Positions 51,707 to 60,846 of a stretch of DNA of 64,000 nt are shown here, in pieces. Within the stretch, counting starts at the first letter, position 1. Every line of letters starts with the position of its first letter. A program made the translations under genes and the position numbers. The notes beneath the pieces are model-generated. The model was not told where the DNA came from. It did not search any database and was given only the letters and a program-made list of their open reading frames with translations. This DNA is from Lentzea alba (GTDB taxonomy: Bacteria > Actinomycetota > Actinomycetes > Mycobacteriales > Pseudonocardiaceae): positions 372,001-436,000 of the forward strand of contig NZ_JAAMPJ010000008.1 of assembly GCF_011067745.1 (NCBI RefSeq), given 5' to 3'.

Positions 51707-52775
51707 GTTCTTCGGGCGAGGTCGGCGGCTCCTGGATCTTCAGCGGGGTGGTCAGCTGCGTGTCGGCCGGGGACGGCGCCGAGTAGCTGGTGGTGGTCTC
51801 GGGTTCGGGGTCCTCGGCCTCGGAGCGGATGCGCGACGCCGCGCGCTCCATCTCCAGCCGCCGCCACCGCCGGCGCTGACGGCGGGTCATCCGGGCCGGC
51901 CACTCGTCCTGGATCGCGCTGTTGAAGTACGCGCCGATCGTGATCGCCAGGCCGATGAAGAACACGAACAGCAGGAACGCGATCGGGGTCGCGAGAGCGC
52001 CGTAGGTGTAGCCGGTCGTGGTGATCCACTGGATGTACAGCCGCAGGCCGATGGACGACAGGATGAACACGGCCATCGCGAGGACCGCGCCGGGCAGCAC
52101 CCGGTGGTACGGCAGCCTTCGCGGCAGCGCGACCTTGTAGAGCAGCGACAGCGACAGCACGAGCAACAACGCGACGCCGGGGTAGTAGAACCGGCCGACC
52201 CACGTCTCGATGTAGGGCTGCCAGGACGTCGGGAAGAACTGCGGCAGCACGTCCGGGCCCAGCGCCAGCACCGGCAGGCCGATCACCAGTGCCACCAACG
52301 ACACCATGTAGAGCAGCAGGGCGAAGATGCGCTGCCACAACTCGTTGCGCACGCCGTACTGGCCGTGCGCGACCGTGATCGCGTCGACGAACGACGACAT
52401 CGCCGACGAACCCGCCCACAGCGAGATCAGGAAGCCGACGGAGACGATCTCGCCCTTGCCGGTCGTGAGGATCTCCGCGACCGTGGGCTGGATCACGTCG
52501 TTGACGACGTCCGCGCTGAAGATCGTCCGGGTGAACCCGATGATCTTCTCCTGGACGGCGGACACCACCTCGGCACCGAACCAGTCGCCGAAATAACCCA
52601 TGGCGCCCAGCACTCCGAGCAGCAGCGGGGGAAACGACAGCGTCTGCCAGAACGCCGCCTCGGCGGCTTCTGAGAAGATGTTGCCCTGCCACGCCTTCGA
52701 CAGCGTGCGCGCGAGTAGACGCAGCGGCCCCTTGCGGCCGGACCTGCGTGCGTCGTTGTCGGTAGGCGAACCCAT
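51690..52775 (-). CDS. YihY/BrkB-family inner membrane protein
   Basis: A 361-residue membrane protein with six hydrophobic segments. The N-terminal helix carries AFWQTLSFPPLLLGVLGAMGY. Internal blocks are SVGFLISLWAGSSAMSSFVDAI and YGALATPIAFLLFVFFIG, both typical of YihY proteins (formerly annotated as ribonuclease BN). A Pro/Glu/Thr-rich cytoplasmic tail of about 65 residues ends the protein. The biochemical role is unsettled. The start is ATG 52775 or ATG 52790 in the same frame; neither has a clear ribosome-binding site. Confidence 0.88.
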   Translation of the reverse strand: MGSPTDNDARRSGRKGPLRLLARTLSKAWQGNIFSEAAEAAFWQTLSFPPLLLGVLGAMGYFGDWFGAEVVSAVQEKIIGFTRTIFSADVVNDVIQPTVAEILTTGKGEIVSVGFLISLWAGSSAMSSFVDAITVAHGQYGVRNELWQRIFALLLYMVSLVALVIGLPVLALGPDVLPQFFPTSWQPYIETWVGRFYYPGVALLLVLSLSLLYKVALPRRLPYHRVLPGAVLAMAVFILSSIGLRLYIQWITTTGYTYGALATPIAFLLFVFFIGLAITIGAYFNSAIQDEWPARMTRRQRRRWRRLEMERAASRIRSEAEDPEPETTTSYSAPSPADTQLTTPLKIQEPPTSPEEQKQRG

Positions 52776-52913
52776 CGCAGTGACAAGCATGGTGCATGGG
52801 GCCACGTTTCGCGGCATCGACGCCCGGAACAGGTAGGCTCTCGTTGCCCTCGGCCACGGTCTGCCTGAGGGCACAACCATGTGTGACCTGCACAAATGAG
52901 GAGAAACACGTCT

Positions 52914-54617
52914 GTGACAGCGACAGCAGCAATGCGACCGCTGCGGGCCTGGCAGCGCCGCGCGCTGACCAAGTACCTCGCCGCCAAGCCGCAGGACTTC
53001 CTCGCCGTCGCGACGCCGGGCGCGGGCAAGACGACCTTCGGACTGCGGGTGGCCGCCGAACTGCTGGCCGACCGGACGATCGAGGCCGTCACGATCGTCA
53101 CCCCCACCGAGCACCTCAAGCACCAGTGGGCGAAGGCCGCCGCCGAGCAGGGCATCCACATCGACTCGAACTTCCGCAACACCAACGCGATGACCTCCCG
53201 CGACTACCACGGCGTGGCCGTGACGTACGCGCAGGTCGCCGCCCATCCGACGTTGCACCGGGTGCGCACGGAGAACCGCAAGACGCTGGTGCTGCTCGAC
53301 GAGGTGCACCACGGCGGCGACGCCAAGTCGTGGGGTGACGCGATCCGCGAGGCGTTCACGCCCGCCACCCGCCGCCTCTGCCTCACCGGCACGCCGTTCC
53401 GCTCCGACGACTCGCCGATCCCGTTCGTGCAGTACGAGGAGAGCAACGGCGGCTTCAAGACCTCCAAGGCGGACCACACCTACGGCTACTCCGACGCGCT
53501 GCGCGACGGCGTCGTCCGGCCCGTGCTGTTCCTGGCGTACTCCGGTGAGGCGTCGTGGCGGACCAGCGCGGGCGAGGAGTACACCGCACGCCTGGGCGAA
53601 CCGCTGACGCAGGAGCAGACCGCGCGGGCGTGGCGCACGGCGCTGGACCCGGCCGGCGACTGGATGGCGTCCGTGCTGCGCGCCGCCGACCAGCGGCTCA
53701 CCCAGAAGCGGGAGAACGGTCTGCCGGACGCGGGTGGCCTGGTGATCGCCACCGACCAGACCGTGGCGAAGGCCTACGCGCAGGTGCTGCAGCGCGTCAC
53801 GGGCCAGATCCCCACGCTCGTCCTCTCCGACGACCCGAAGGCGTCCGGCAAGATCGCGGAGTTCTCCGCGACGAACGAGCGCTGGATGATCGCGGTCCGC
53901 ATGGTGTCCGAAGGCGTCGACGTGCCGCGGCTCGCGGTCGGCGTGTACGCCACGTCGTCGTCGACCCCGTTGTTCTTCGCCCAGGCCGTCGGCCGCTTCG
54001 TGCGCAACCGGAAGCCCGGCGAGACCGCCACCGTGTTCCTGCCGTCGGTGCCGGTGCTGCTCCAGCTCGCGTCCGAGCTGGAGGCCGAGCGCGACCACGT
54101 TCTCGGCAAGCCGCACCGCGAGAAGGACGGCTGGGACGACGAGCTCATGGCCGCGGCCAACCAGGCCAAGGACGAGCCCGGTGAGGACGAGCGCGCCTTC
54201 ACCGCGCTGGGCACCACGGCCGAGCTCGACCAGGTGATCTTCGACGGCTCGTCGTTCGGCGCACCGACCCACGCCGGCTCCGAGGAGGAACAGGAGTACC
54301 TCGGCCTGCCGGGCCTCCTCGAACCCGACCAGGTGCGCACCCTGTTGCTGCAGCGCCAGGAAGAGCAGATGGCCTCCGCGGCCAAGCGCCCCAAGCCCGA
54401 GGTCGCCGTCCGGGAGGCCAGGCCCGTGGGCGTGCAGGAACGCCTCACGTCACTGCGCAAGGAACTCAACACCCTCGTCGCGATGCACCACCACCGCACG
54501 AAGAAGCCGCACGGCAAGATTCACAACCAGCTGCGCGAGTACTGCGGCGGCCCGCCGACCGCGATGGCCACCATCGAGCAACTGGAAGAGCGCATCGCGA
54601 CGCTGCGTTCCTGGTAG
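52914..54617 (+). CDS. Superfamily 2 DEVH-box helicase
   Basis: A DNA or RNA translocase of 567 residues. It has Walker A AVATPGAGKTTFGL near residues 30-40, VTIVTPTEHLKHQW, the DEVH box VLLDEVHHGG, motif III LTGTPFRSDD, motif V VRMVSEGVDVPRLAVG and motif VI FAQAVGRFVRNRKPG. A helical C-terminal part follows. It is related to XPB/UvsW-type helicases found singly in actinobacteria; the substrate is not known. GTG 52914 has GAGGAG ten bases upstream; the ATG at 52896 is an alternative that would absorb that site. Confidence 0.9.
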   Translation: MTATAAMRPLRAWQRRALTKYLAAKPQDFLAVATPGAGKTTFGLRVAAELLADRTIEAVTIVTPTEHLKHQWAKAAAEQGIHIDSNFRNTNAMTSRDYHGVAVTYAQVAAHPTLHRVRTENRKTLVLLDEVHHGGDAKSWGDAIREAFTPATRRLCLTGTPFRSDDSPIPFVQYEESNGGFKTSKADHTYGYSDALRDGVVRPVLFLAYSGEASWRTSAGEEYTARLGEPLTQEQTARAWRTALDPAGDWMASVLRAADQRLTQKRENGLPDAGGLVIATDQTVAKAYAQVLQRVTGQIPTLVLSDDPKASGKIAEFSATNERWMIAVRMVSEGVDVPRLAVGVYATSSSTPLFFAQAVGRFVRNRKPGETATVFLPSVPVLLQLASELEAERDHVLGKPHREKDGWDDELMAAANQAKDEPGEDERAFTALGTTAELDQVIFDGSSFGAPTHAGSEEEQEYLGLPGLLEPDQVRTLLLQRQEEQMASAAKRPKPEVAVREARPVGVQERLTSLRKELNTLVAMHHHRTKKPHGKIHNQLREYCGGPPTAMATIEQLEERIATLRSW

Positions 54618-54633
54618 GGCGTTCCTGGGTAGG

Positions 54634-55425
54634 TCAGGCGCGCGTGACGGCGACCGCGAGCGTGTCGTAGCTCATCGTGAAGCTCCCGCCGACGGCCTCG
54701 ATGGCGGTGCCGAGGCAGTCCAGCACTTCGGTGACCTGCTCCTTCGTGAGCAGGCCCAGCGGGCTCATGGTGAGCATCAGATCGACGTACTCGGCGGTCG
54801 TGTAGGTCTGGTCCCACCGGCCGCTCCACTGCTCGGAGCCGGAGAACTCGCCGGTGCCGACGAACGTCTCCGCGGTCTGCTCACAGCCCGACCGGTAGGC
54901 CGCCAGCGCCTCCGCGCCGTTGTGCCCGATGCGGAACGGCATCTCCGGCGCGATCCTCCGGTAGACCTCGGCCATCGCCTCCGCGACCGAGTCCGGCATC
55001 GCGAACACGTGCCACAGCGCCACGAACACGCCGCCGGGCCGCAGCACTCGCGCGACCTGGCGCCGTCCCTCCTCGGGGTCGACCCAGTGCCACGCCTGCC
55101 CGGCGACGACGGCGTCGAACTGGCGGCCGGCGGGATCCCAGGCCTCGAACTTCGACACCTCCACCGGCACTCCCGTGCCACGGGCGAACTCGGCCATGAG
55201 CTCGTCGTGCTCGACTCCGATCACCTCGAACCCGGCCGCCTGGAGTTGACGGGACAGCTTGCCGGTGCCGCAACCGATGTCGACGACGCGTGGTCCGGGG
55301 CTCGCCGCGACGATCCGGTCGATCAGCTCGTCGGGGTAAGGCGGGCGGGTGCGGTCGTAGCGAGCGGCCTCCGCGCCGAACGAAGCGGCGAGTCGCTTGC
55401 CGGTCTCATCGTTTAAAGTGGGCAT
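54634..55425 (-). CDS. Class I SAM-dependent methyltransferase
   Basis: A 263-residue small-molecule type methyltransferase with motif I RVVDIGCGTGKLSRQL, a GVEHDELMAEFA acidic loop, VVAGQAWHWV and RVLRPGGVFVALWH. The substrate is unknown. The ATG at 55425 lies inside operator 1 of the divergent TetR gene and has no Shine-Dalgarno sequence, so the transcript is probably leaderless and repressed by that regulator. It is convergent with the helicase. Confidence 0.9.
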   Translation of the reverse strand: MPTLNDETGKRLAASFGAEAARYDRTRPPYPDELIDRIVAASPGPRVVDIGCGTGKLSRQLQAAGFEVIGVEHDELMAEFARGTGVPVEVSKFEAWDPAGRQFDAVVAGQAWHWVDPEEGRRQVARVLRPGGVFVALWHVFAMPDSVAEAMAEVYRRIAPEMPFRIGHNGAEALAAYRSGCEQTAETFVGTGEFSGSEQWSGRWDQTYTTAEYVDLMLTMSPLGLLTKEQVTEVLDCLGTAIEAVGGSFTMSYDTLAVAVTRA

Positions 55426-55453
55426 GCGCCCACCGTAGTGGGCAAGCGCCCAC
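55418..55453. promoter_or_regulatory. Twin operators between methyltransferase and tetR
   Basis: Two copies of GTGGGC-N4-GCCCAC (55418-55433 with ATGC and 55438-55453 with AAGC in the centre) are spaced 20 bases centre to centre, so they lie on nearly the same face of the helix. The first covers the methyltransferase start codon. Confidence 0.8.
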
Positions 55454-55473
55454 TTCAGCTAGGAGATTTCCGC

Positions 55474-56070
55474 GTGCCCACCGGTGTGCACCTGCGTGAC
55501 GTGCGGGAACAGCTGTTCGGCGCCGCCGATCGCCTGCTGGTCGAAGGCGGGCCGAGCGCGCTCACCAGCCGCGCGGTGACGACCGAGGCCGGTGTCGCCA
55601 AGGGTGTCCTGCACCGGCACTTCGACGACTTCGACGCGTTTCTCGCGGAGTTCGTCCTCGACCGCGTCGACAAGATGGACGCGCGGGCGAAGGCGCTCCT
55701 CGGGGCGGCGGGCGCCGGAACCGTCGTCGACAACCTCGCGGAAGCGATCACCGCCGTGTTCGAGTCGGTCGCCGTTGCGATCGTCGCTCTCGTGACGTTC
55801 CGCGACGACCTGCGCAGGCGGCTGCGCGACACCTGGCCCGCGGGAATACCGGTGCTGACCGACGCCGCGATCATGATCCAGGACTACCTGGCGCGGGAAC
55901 GGGAGCTGGGCCGCGTCGGTGACCTCGATCCCGAAGGGGTCGCACCCGTGCTCATCGGGACCGCGCACCTGCTCTTCGTCGACCGGGACGCACCGCCCCC
56001 TCCGGACGTCGTGCGCCGAATGGTCGCAAGCGTTGTAGCGCCGTGGTTACGCTCTCACAACTCTGAGTGA
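55474..56070 (+). CDS. TetR-family repressor
   Basis: A 198-residue regulator with an N-terminal TetR HTH (REQLFGAADRLLVEGGPSALTSRAVTTEAGVAKGVLHRHFDDFD) and a helical ligand domain. GTG 55474 has AGGAGA eight bases upstream. The gene is divergent from the methyltransferase across the twin GTGGGC-N4-GCCCAC sites, which suggests it represses both. The inducer is unknown, though it may be the compound the enzyme methylates. Confidence 0.88.
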   Translation: MPTGVHLRDVREQLFGAADRLLVEGGPSALTSRAVTTEAGVAKGVLHRHFDDFDAFLAEFVLDRVDKMDARAKALLGAAGAGTVVDNLAEAITAVFESVAVAIVALVTFRDDLRRRLRDTWPAGIPVLTDAAIMIQDYLARERELGRVGDLDPEGVAPVLIGTAHLLFVDRDAPPPPDVVRRMVASVVAPWLRSHNSE

Positions 56071-56149
56071 CTAAATGACGCCACGGTTACCGCATCGTTG
56101 CGACTTAATCGATCCAGTGTGGTTCCGGTCACGCATATGTCGGGCATAC

Positions 56150-56164
56150 GTTGTGCGCCACAAC
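56150..56164. promoter_or_regulatory. Operator candidate upstream of the sugar ABC operon
   Basis: GTTGTG and CACAAC pair around CGC, 36 bases before the binding-protein start codon. The ROK regulator at the end of the operon is the natural candidate to bind it. Confidence 0.5.
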
Positions 56165-56200
56165 ATTCTCTGTGACACAGCGCAGTGAAAGGGATGGCGG

Positions 56201-57325
56201 ATGCGCAGCAAGACTCTCGCTTCCATCGCCGTTACCGCGGGCCTCGCCCTGGCGGTCTCGGCGTGCGGCGCCAACACGTCCTCCAACACCGGAGGAAGCA
56301 CCGACACGAACTCTGGCAGCGGCAATGGCGCGAAGGTCGGCGTGATCCTTCCTGAGACCGCCTCCTCCGCTCGTTGGGAGGGCTTCGACAAGCCGCTCCT
56401 GAAGGCCGCTCTGGAGAAGGAGGGGCTCGTCCCCGACATCCAGAACGCCCAGGGTGACGTCCAGAAGTTCAGCACCCTGGCCGACGGCATGATCAACGCC
56501 GGCGTCAAGGTCCTGATCATCGCCACGCCCAACAGCGAGGTCGGTGCGTCCGTCGCCAAGAAGGCGCAGGCCCAGGGCATTCAGGTCATCGACTACGACC
56601 GCCTGAACACCGGTGGCTCCTCGTCCTACTACGTGTCGTTCGACAACGTGAAGGTCGGCGAGCTGCAGGGCCAGGGCCTCGCGGACGCGCTGAAGGAGAA
56701 GCCGCAGGGCGCCAACGTCATCGAGATCGAGGGCGCGCCGACGGACAACAACGCGACGCTCTTCACCCAGGGCCAGAAGAAGGTCCTGCAGCCGCTCTAC
56801 GACTCGGGCAAGCTCAAGCTGGTCCAGTCCCAGCCGATCGACAACTGGGACAACCAGAAGGGTGGTCAGGTCTTCGAGCAGATCCTGACCAGCAACCAGG
56901 GCAAGGTCGACGGCGTCGTCGCCGCGAACGACGGCCTCGCCGGCGCCGTGATCACGGTGCTGAAGAAGGTCGGCCTGAACGGCAAGGTGCCGGTCACCGG
57001 TCAGGACGCCACCCCGGACGGTCTGCAGGCCGTGCTCCGCGGTGACCAGTACATGACCGTGTTCAAGCCCATCAAGGACGAGGCCGAGGCCGCCGCCAAG
57101 CTGGCCGCCGCTCTCGCCAAGGGCGACACCGCCGCCGCCGACGCCCTCGCGACCGGCAAGACGAAGGACGACAAGGGCAACCGCGACGTCAAGTCCGTCC
57201 TGCTGTCCGCGCAGCTGATCACCAAGGACAAGGTCAAGTCCGTCGTGGACGCCGGCTTCGTCAAGGCGTCGGAGATCTGCGTGGCCGACACCAAGGCCGC
57301 CTGCGACCAGCTCGGCATCAAGTAA
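56201..57325 (+). CDS. Sugar-binding lipoprotein, xylose (XylF) type
   Basis: The periplasmic-type receptor of a CUT2 ABC importer, 374 residues. It has a signal peptide with lipobox AVSAC (Cys near residue 22) and a Ser/Thr/Asn/Gly linker. The type I fold has KVGVILPETASSARWEGFDKP, NAGVKVLIIATPNSEVG, IDYDRLNTG, IEIEGAPTDNNAT, GVVAANDGLAGAVI and VTGQDATPDGLQAV. These blocks resemble XylF/ChvE proteins that bind xylose or related sugars. AAAGGGATGG precedes the ATG. A hairpin separates it from the ATPase gene. Confidence 0.9.
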   Translation: MRSKTLASIAVTAGLALAVSACGANTSSNTGGSTDTNSGSGNGAKVGVILPETASSARWEGFDKPLLKAALEKEGLVPDIQNAQGDVQKFSTLADGMINAGVKVLIIATPNSEVGASVAKKAQAQGIQVIDYDRLNTGGSSSYYVSFDNVKVGELQGQGLADALKEKPQGANVIEIEGAPTDNNATLFTQGQKKVLQPLYDSGKLKLVQSQPIDNWDNQKGGQVFEQILTSNQGKVDGVVAANDGLAGAVITVLKKVGLNGKVPVTGQDATPDGLQAVLRGDQYMTVFKPIKDEAEAAAKLAAALAKGDTAAADALATGKTKDDKGNRDVKSVLLSAQLITKDKVKSVVDAGFVKASEICVADTKAACDQLGIK

Positions 57326-57341
57326 CACCGCTCGCGGTGAA

Positions 57342-57368
57342 GGCGGGACGCGTCCGGCGCGTCCCGCC
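57342..57368 (+). promoter_or_regulatory. Hairpin between the binding-protein and ATPase genes
   Basis: GGCGGGACGCG (57342-57352) pairs exactly with CGCGTCCCGCC (57358-57368) around TCCGG. It probably stabilises the upstream message and lowers expression of the ATPase and permease. Confidence 0.7.
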
Positions 57369-57400
57369 TCTCGCCGCGTGGTAACCACGGAGGAACCCCA

Positions 57401-58174
57401 GTGAGCGAGCCGATTCTCGAGCTGCGCGGCATCAACAAGAGCTTCGGCCCCGTGCACGTCCTGCACGACATCGACCTCACCGTCAACCCAGGCGAGGTCA
57501 CCGCCCTCGTCGGCGACAACGGCGCGGGCAAGTCGACGCTGGTCAAGTGCATCGCGGGCATCCACCCGACCGACTCGGGTGAGGTCCTGTTCCAGGGCGA
57601 GCCGGTGCACATCAAGGGCCCGCGCGACGCCGCGGAGCTCGGAATCGAGGTCGTCTACCAGGACCTCGCGCTGGCCGACAACCTCGACATCGTCCAGAAC
57701 ATGTTCCTCGGCCGTGAGCGCACCAAGGGTGGCCTGCTCGACGAGACGGACATGGAACAGGCGGCGCGCAAGACGCTGGCGTCGCTGTCCGTGCGGACGG
57801 TCAAGTCGGTGCGCACCCAGGTCTCGTCGCTGTCCGGTGGCCAGCGCCAGACCGTCGCGATCGCCAAGGCCGTGCTGTGGAACAGCAAGGTCGTGCTGCT
57901 CGACGAGCCCACCGCGGCACTCGGCGTCGCGCAGACCCGGCAGGTGCTCGACCTGGTCCGCCGGCTCGCGGAGCAGGGCCTGGGCGTCGTGCTGATCAGC
58001 CACAACATGAACGACGTCTTCGAGGTCGCCGACAAGATCGCGTGCCTCTACCTCGGCCGCATGGCCGCCGTCGTGGGATCCAAGGAAGTCACACACGGCC
58101 AGGTGGTCGAGCTGATCACCGCCGGTCGTTCCGGTGACCTGGGCATCGCCCGCCCCGAGGCGGCGACGATCTGA
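57401..58174 (+). CDS. Sugar ABC transporter ATP-binding protein (single-domain CUT2)
   Basis: A 257-residue ATPase with Walker A ALVGDNGAGKSTLVKC, Q-loop VYQDLALADN, signature SLSGGQRQTVAIA, Walker B VVLLDEPTAALG and His loop ISHNMNDVFEV. Most CUT2 ATPases have two fused domains; this one has a single domain like FrcA-type proteins. The stop overlaps the permease start by one base (TGATG). Confidence 0.93.
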   Translation: MSEPILELRGINKSFGPVHVLHDIDLTVNPGEVTALVGDNGAGKSTLVKCIAGIHPTDSGEVLFQGEPVHIKGPRDAAELGIEVVYQDLALADNLDIVQNMFLGRERTKGGLLDETDMEQAARKTLASLSVRTVKSVRTQVSSLSGGQRQTVAIAKAVLWNSKVVLLDEPTAALGVAQTRQVLDLVRRLAEQGLGVVLISHNMNDVFEVADKIACLYLGRMAAVVGSKEVTHGQVVELITAGRSGDLGIARPEAATI

Positions 58175-59625
58175 TGAGTTCCGAAGAGGCGAGCATGACC
58201 GACACCACCGAAAAGCACGAGCAGGAGACCCCGCAACCGGGCGCCATCTCCGACTTCGGCATCGACACGACGTCCCAGTCCACCGGCGAGGCCGTCCGCG
58301 ACTACTGGGCCAGGGTCCGCGGCGGCGAGCTCGGCGCACTGCCCGCGCTGCTCGGACTGATCGTGCTGCTCATCGTGTTCAGTTCGTTGTCCGACACGTT
58401 CTTCACCCTCGGCAACCTCGCCAACCTGCTCCAGCAGGGCGCCAGCATCACGATCATCGCCATGGGCCTGGTGTTCGTGCTGCTGCTGGGCGAGATCGAC
58501 CTGTCCGCCGGTACCGCGTCCGGTGTGACCGCGTCGGTGATGGCGCTGCACCTGATCCACAACGGCAACCTGCTCGGCGGCATGGGCGACACGGTCTTCT
58601 ACGTGTTCTGCGGCTTGCTGGTGCTGGCGATCGCGCTCTCGGCGTGGATGAAGATCTGGGCCGGTACGGCGCTGTCGGCCGTCGCGCTGATCATCGCCGC
58701 GGTCGGCGTTCCCGCGAACGCCTGGCTGGAGATGCTGCTCGCGGTCTGCGTCGGCGCGGCCATCGGCTGCGTCACCGGCTTCCTGGTCGCGAAGGTCGGC
58801 ATCCCGTCGTTCGTCGTGACCCTGGCGCTGTTCCTCGTCTGGGGCGGTGTCGTGCTGCAGCTCATCGGCCAGGGCGGCACGCTCGGCCTGCGCGACGACA
58901 CGATCTTCAACGTCGCCAACGGCAACCTGAACTTCGTGGGCTCGTGGGTGTTGTTCGTCGTCGCCGTCGGCGGTTACGCGGCGGTCGTGCTCACCCGGCA
59001 CTTCTCCCGGCTGCGCAAGGGACTCGTGGCCCAGCCGACGTCACTGGTGCTGGCCAAGATCGGCGCCCTCGCGGTGCTGGCCGCGGTCATCACGTACGCG
59101 TTGTCCCTGAACCGGGCAGCGAGCAACCTCATCGTGATCGAGGGCGTGCCGTACGTCGTGCCGGTGGTGCTCGTCCTGCTCGTGATCGGCACGTTCGTGC
59201 TCGACCGCACCTCCTACGGCCGCCACATCTACGCCGTGGGCGGCAACAAGGAAGCCGCGCGCCGCGCCGGTATCAACGTCGAGCGCATCCGGATGAGCGT
59301 CTTCGTGATCGCCTCCTCGGCGGCCGCGATCGGCGCGATCGTGTACTCGTCGAAGGTCGGCTCGGTCGACCCGAACGCCGGCGCCGGCAACACGCTGCTG
59401 CTGTCGGTCGGTGCGGCGGTCATCGGTGGCACGTCGCTGTTCGGTGGCAAGGGCCGCCTGCGCGACGCGGTCATTGGTGGCGCGGTCCTCGCGATCATCC
59501 AGAACGGCATGGGCCTGCTCAACCAGCCCGCTGCCGTCGTGTTCATCGTGACCGGCCTGGTCCTGCTGCTCGCCGCGAGCGTCGACGCGTTGTCTCGTCG
59601 CCGGGCAGCGAACTCGGCTCGCTGA
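58174..59625 (+). CDS. Sugar ABC transporter permease (XylH/BPD_transp_2 type)
   Basis: A 483-residue membrane protein with an N-terminal cytoplasmic tail of about 65 residues and ten or more hydrophobic helices. It shows the CUT2 blocks GEIDLSAGTASGVTASVMAL, GCVTGFLVAKVGIPSFVVTL and VGGNKEAARRAGINVERIRM, and the C-terminal GGTSLFGGKGRLRDAVIGG. ATG 58174 is coupled to the ATPase stop; ATG 58195, with AGAGG upstream, is equally possible. Confidence 0.93.
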   Translation: MSSEEASMTDTTEKHEQETPQPGAISDFGIDTTSQSTGEAVRDYWARVRGGELGALPALLGLIVLLIVFSSLSDTFFTLGNLANLLQQGASITIIAMGLVFVLLLGEIDLSAGTASGVTASVMALHLIHNGNLLGGMGDTVFYVFCGLLVLAIALSAWMKIWAGTALSAVALIIAAVGVPANAWLEMLLAVCVGAAIGCVTGFLVAKVGIPSFVVTLALFLVWGGVVLQLIGQGGTLGLRDDTIFNVANGNLNFVGSWVLFVVAVGGYAAVVLTRHFSRLRKGLVAQPTSLVLAKIGALAVLAAVITYALSLNRAASNLIVIEGVPYVVPVVLVLLVIGTFVLDRTSYGRHIYAVGGNKEAARRAGINVERIRMSVFVIASSAAAIGAIVYSSKVGSVDPNAGAGNTLLLSVGAAVIGGTSLFGGKGRLRDAVIGGAVLAIIQNGMGLLNQPAAVVFIVTGLVLLLAASVDALSRRRAANSAR

Positions 59626-59629
59626 CGCG

Positions 59630-60784
59630 GTGACGGGACCAATCTCCGGCACCCGTCCCGACGAGATCCGCAGGCACAACAGGACGGCGCTGCTGCGCCG
59701 CCTGCACGTCGACGGACCGTCCACCAGGGCGTCGCTCGCGGCTGAGCTCGGGCTCAACCGCAGCACGATCAAGGCCCTGGTGGACGGCCTCGCCGAAGCC
59801 GGTGTGGTCGCCGAACGCGTGCCCGCTCTGCGCAGCGGAGCGGGCCGTCCGTCGTTGCTGGTCCTGCCCCAGCCGCAGGCCGCGGTCGTCATGGCGATCG
59901 ACGTGCGGGTGGAGCACGTGGCGATGGGGTTCGTCGGCCTCGGCGGGGAGATCCTCGGCCGGGACAGCTGGAACCTGCACCGGACACGTGATCCGGGTGA
60001 GGTGATCACGCACATCGTCGAGTCGGCGCGCCTCATGGCCGAAGACCTCGACGTCACCGCGGTCGGCGTCGGGGTGTCGGTGCCGGGCGTCGTGCGGCGG
60101 GCCGACGGCCACGTGCACGAGGCGCCGAACCTGCACTGGACGGACGTGGCCCTCGGCAAACGCCTGGAAGCGGTGCTGAAGCTGCCGGTCCAGGTCGGCA
60201 ACGACGCGGAGCTCGGCGCGCTGGCGGAACACGTGCGCGGCGCGGCCCAGTCGTCGTCGGACATGGTCTACATCTCCGCGGACGTCGGCGTCGGCGGCGG
60301 AGTGATCCTGTCCGGGCAACCGTTGCGCGGCACCGGCGGCTACGTCGGCGAGCTGGGGCACATGGTGGTCAACCCGAACGGCCGGCGCTGCTACTGCGGT
60401 TGTGATGGCTGCTGGGAGACCGAGGTCGGCGAACCGGCGCTGTGCCGGGCACTGGGCCTGCCGGACGACGCGCCGCGCGGTGCCGTGGTCGCGACGCTTC
60501 GGGCGTTGGACGATCCGGCGGCGCTCACCGAGTTCGCCGGCTGGCTGGCACTGGGGCTCGCGAACATCGTCAACGTGCTCGGCCCGGAACTGGTCGTGCT
60601 CGGCGATCTCTACACGGCGCTGCCGGACTCCGTCGTCGAAGCGGTGAGCTCCGCGGTGCAGCGACGCAGCCTCGTGTCGCGCGCGGTCGGCGGAACCCAG
60701 GTCGTGACATCACCGCTGGGCCGGGACGCGAAGCTGATCGGCGCGGCGGAACTCGCGTTCGAGCCCGTTCTCGACACCATCTAG
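59630..60784 (+). CDS. ROK-family transcriptional regulator (XylR/NagC type)
   Basis: A 384-residue repressor with an N-terminal winged HTH (STRASLAAELGLNRSTIKAL) and a ROK sugar-kinase-like domain. The domain has VNPNGRRCYCGCDGCWETE, the zinc-binding CxCGxxGC signature. It directly follows the permease gene by four bases, so it is part of the operon and very likely responds to the imported sugar. The start is GTG 59630. A terminator closes the operon. Confidence 0.92.
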   Translation: MTGPISGTRPDEIRRHNRTALLRRLHVDGPSTRASLAAELGLNRSTIKALVDGLAEAGVVAERVPALRSGAGRPSLLVLPQPQAAVVMAIDVRVEHVAMGFVGLGGEILGRDSWNLHRTRDPGEVITHIVESARLMAEDLDVTAVGVGVSVPGVVRRADGHVHEAPNLHWTDVALGKRLEAVLKLPVQVGNDAELGALAEHVRGAAQSSSDMVYISADVGVGGGVILSGQPLRGTGGYVGELGHMVVNPNGRRCYCGCDGCWETEVGEPALCRALGLPDDAPRGAVVATLRALDDPAALTEFAGWLALGLANIVNVLGPELVVLGDLYTALPDSVVEAVSSAVQRRSLVSRAVGGTQVVTSPLGRDAKLIGAAELAFEPVLDTI

Positions 60785-60794
60785 AAAAGCGAAG

Positions 60795-60824
60795 GGGGCG
60801 GAGATCCTTTCGGATCTCCGCCCC
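60795..60824 (+). terminator. Terminator of the sugar ABC operon
   Basis: GGGGCGGAGATCC (60795-60807) pairs exactly with GGATCTCCGCCCC (60812-60824) around TTTC, 11 bases after the stop codon. Confidence 0.85.
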
Positions 60825-60846
60825 GAGCGGCTAGGTGGGGTGGAAG

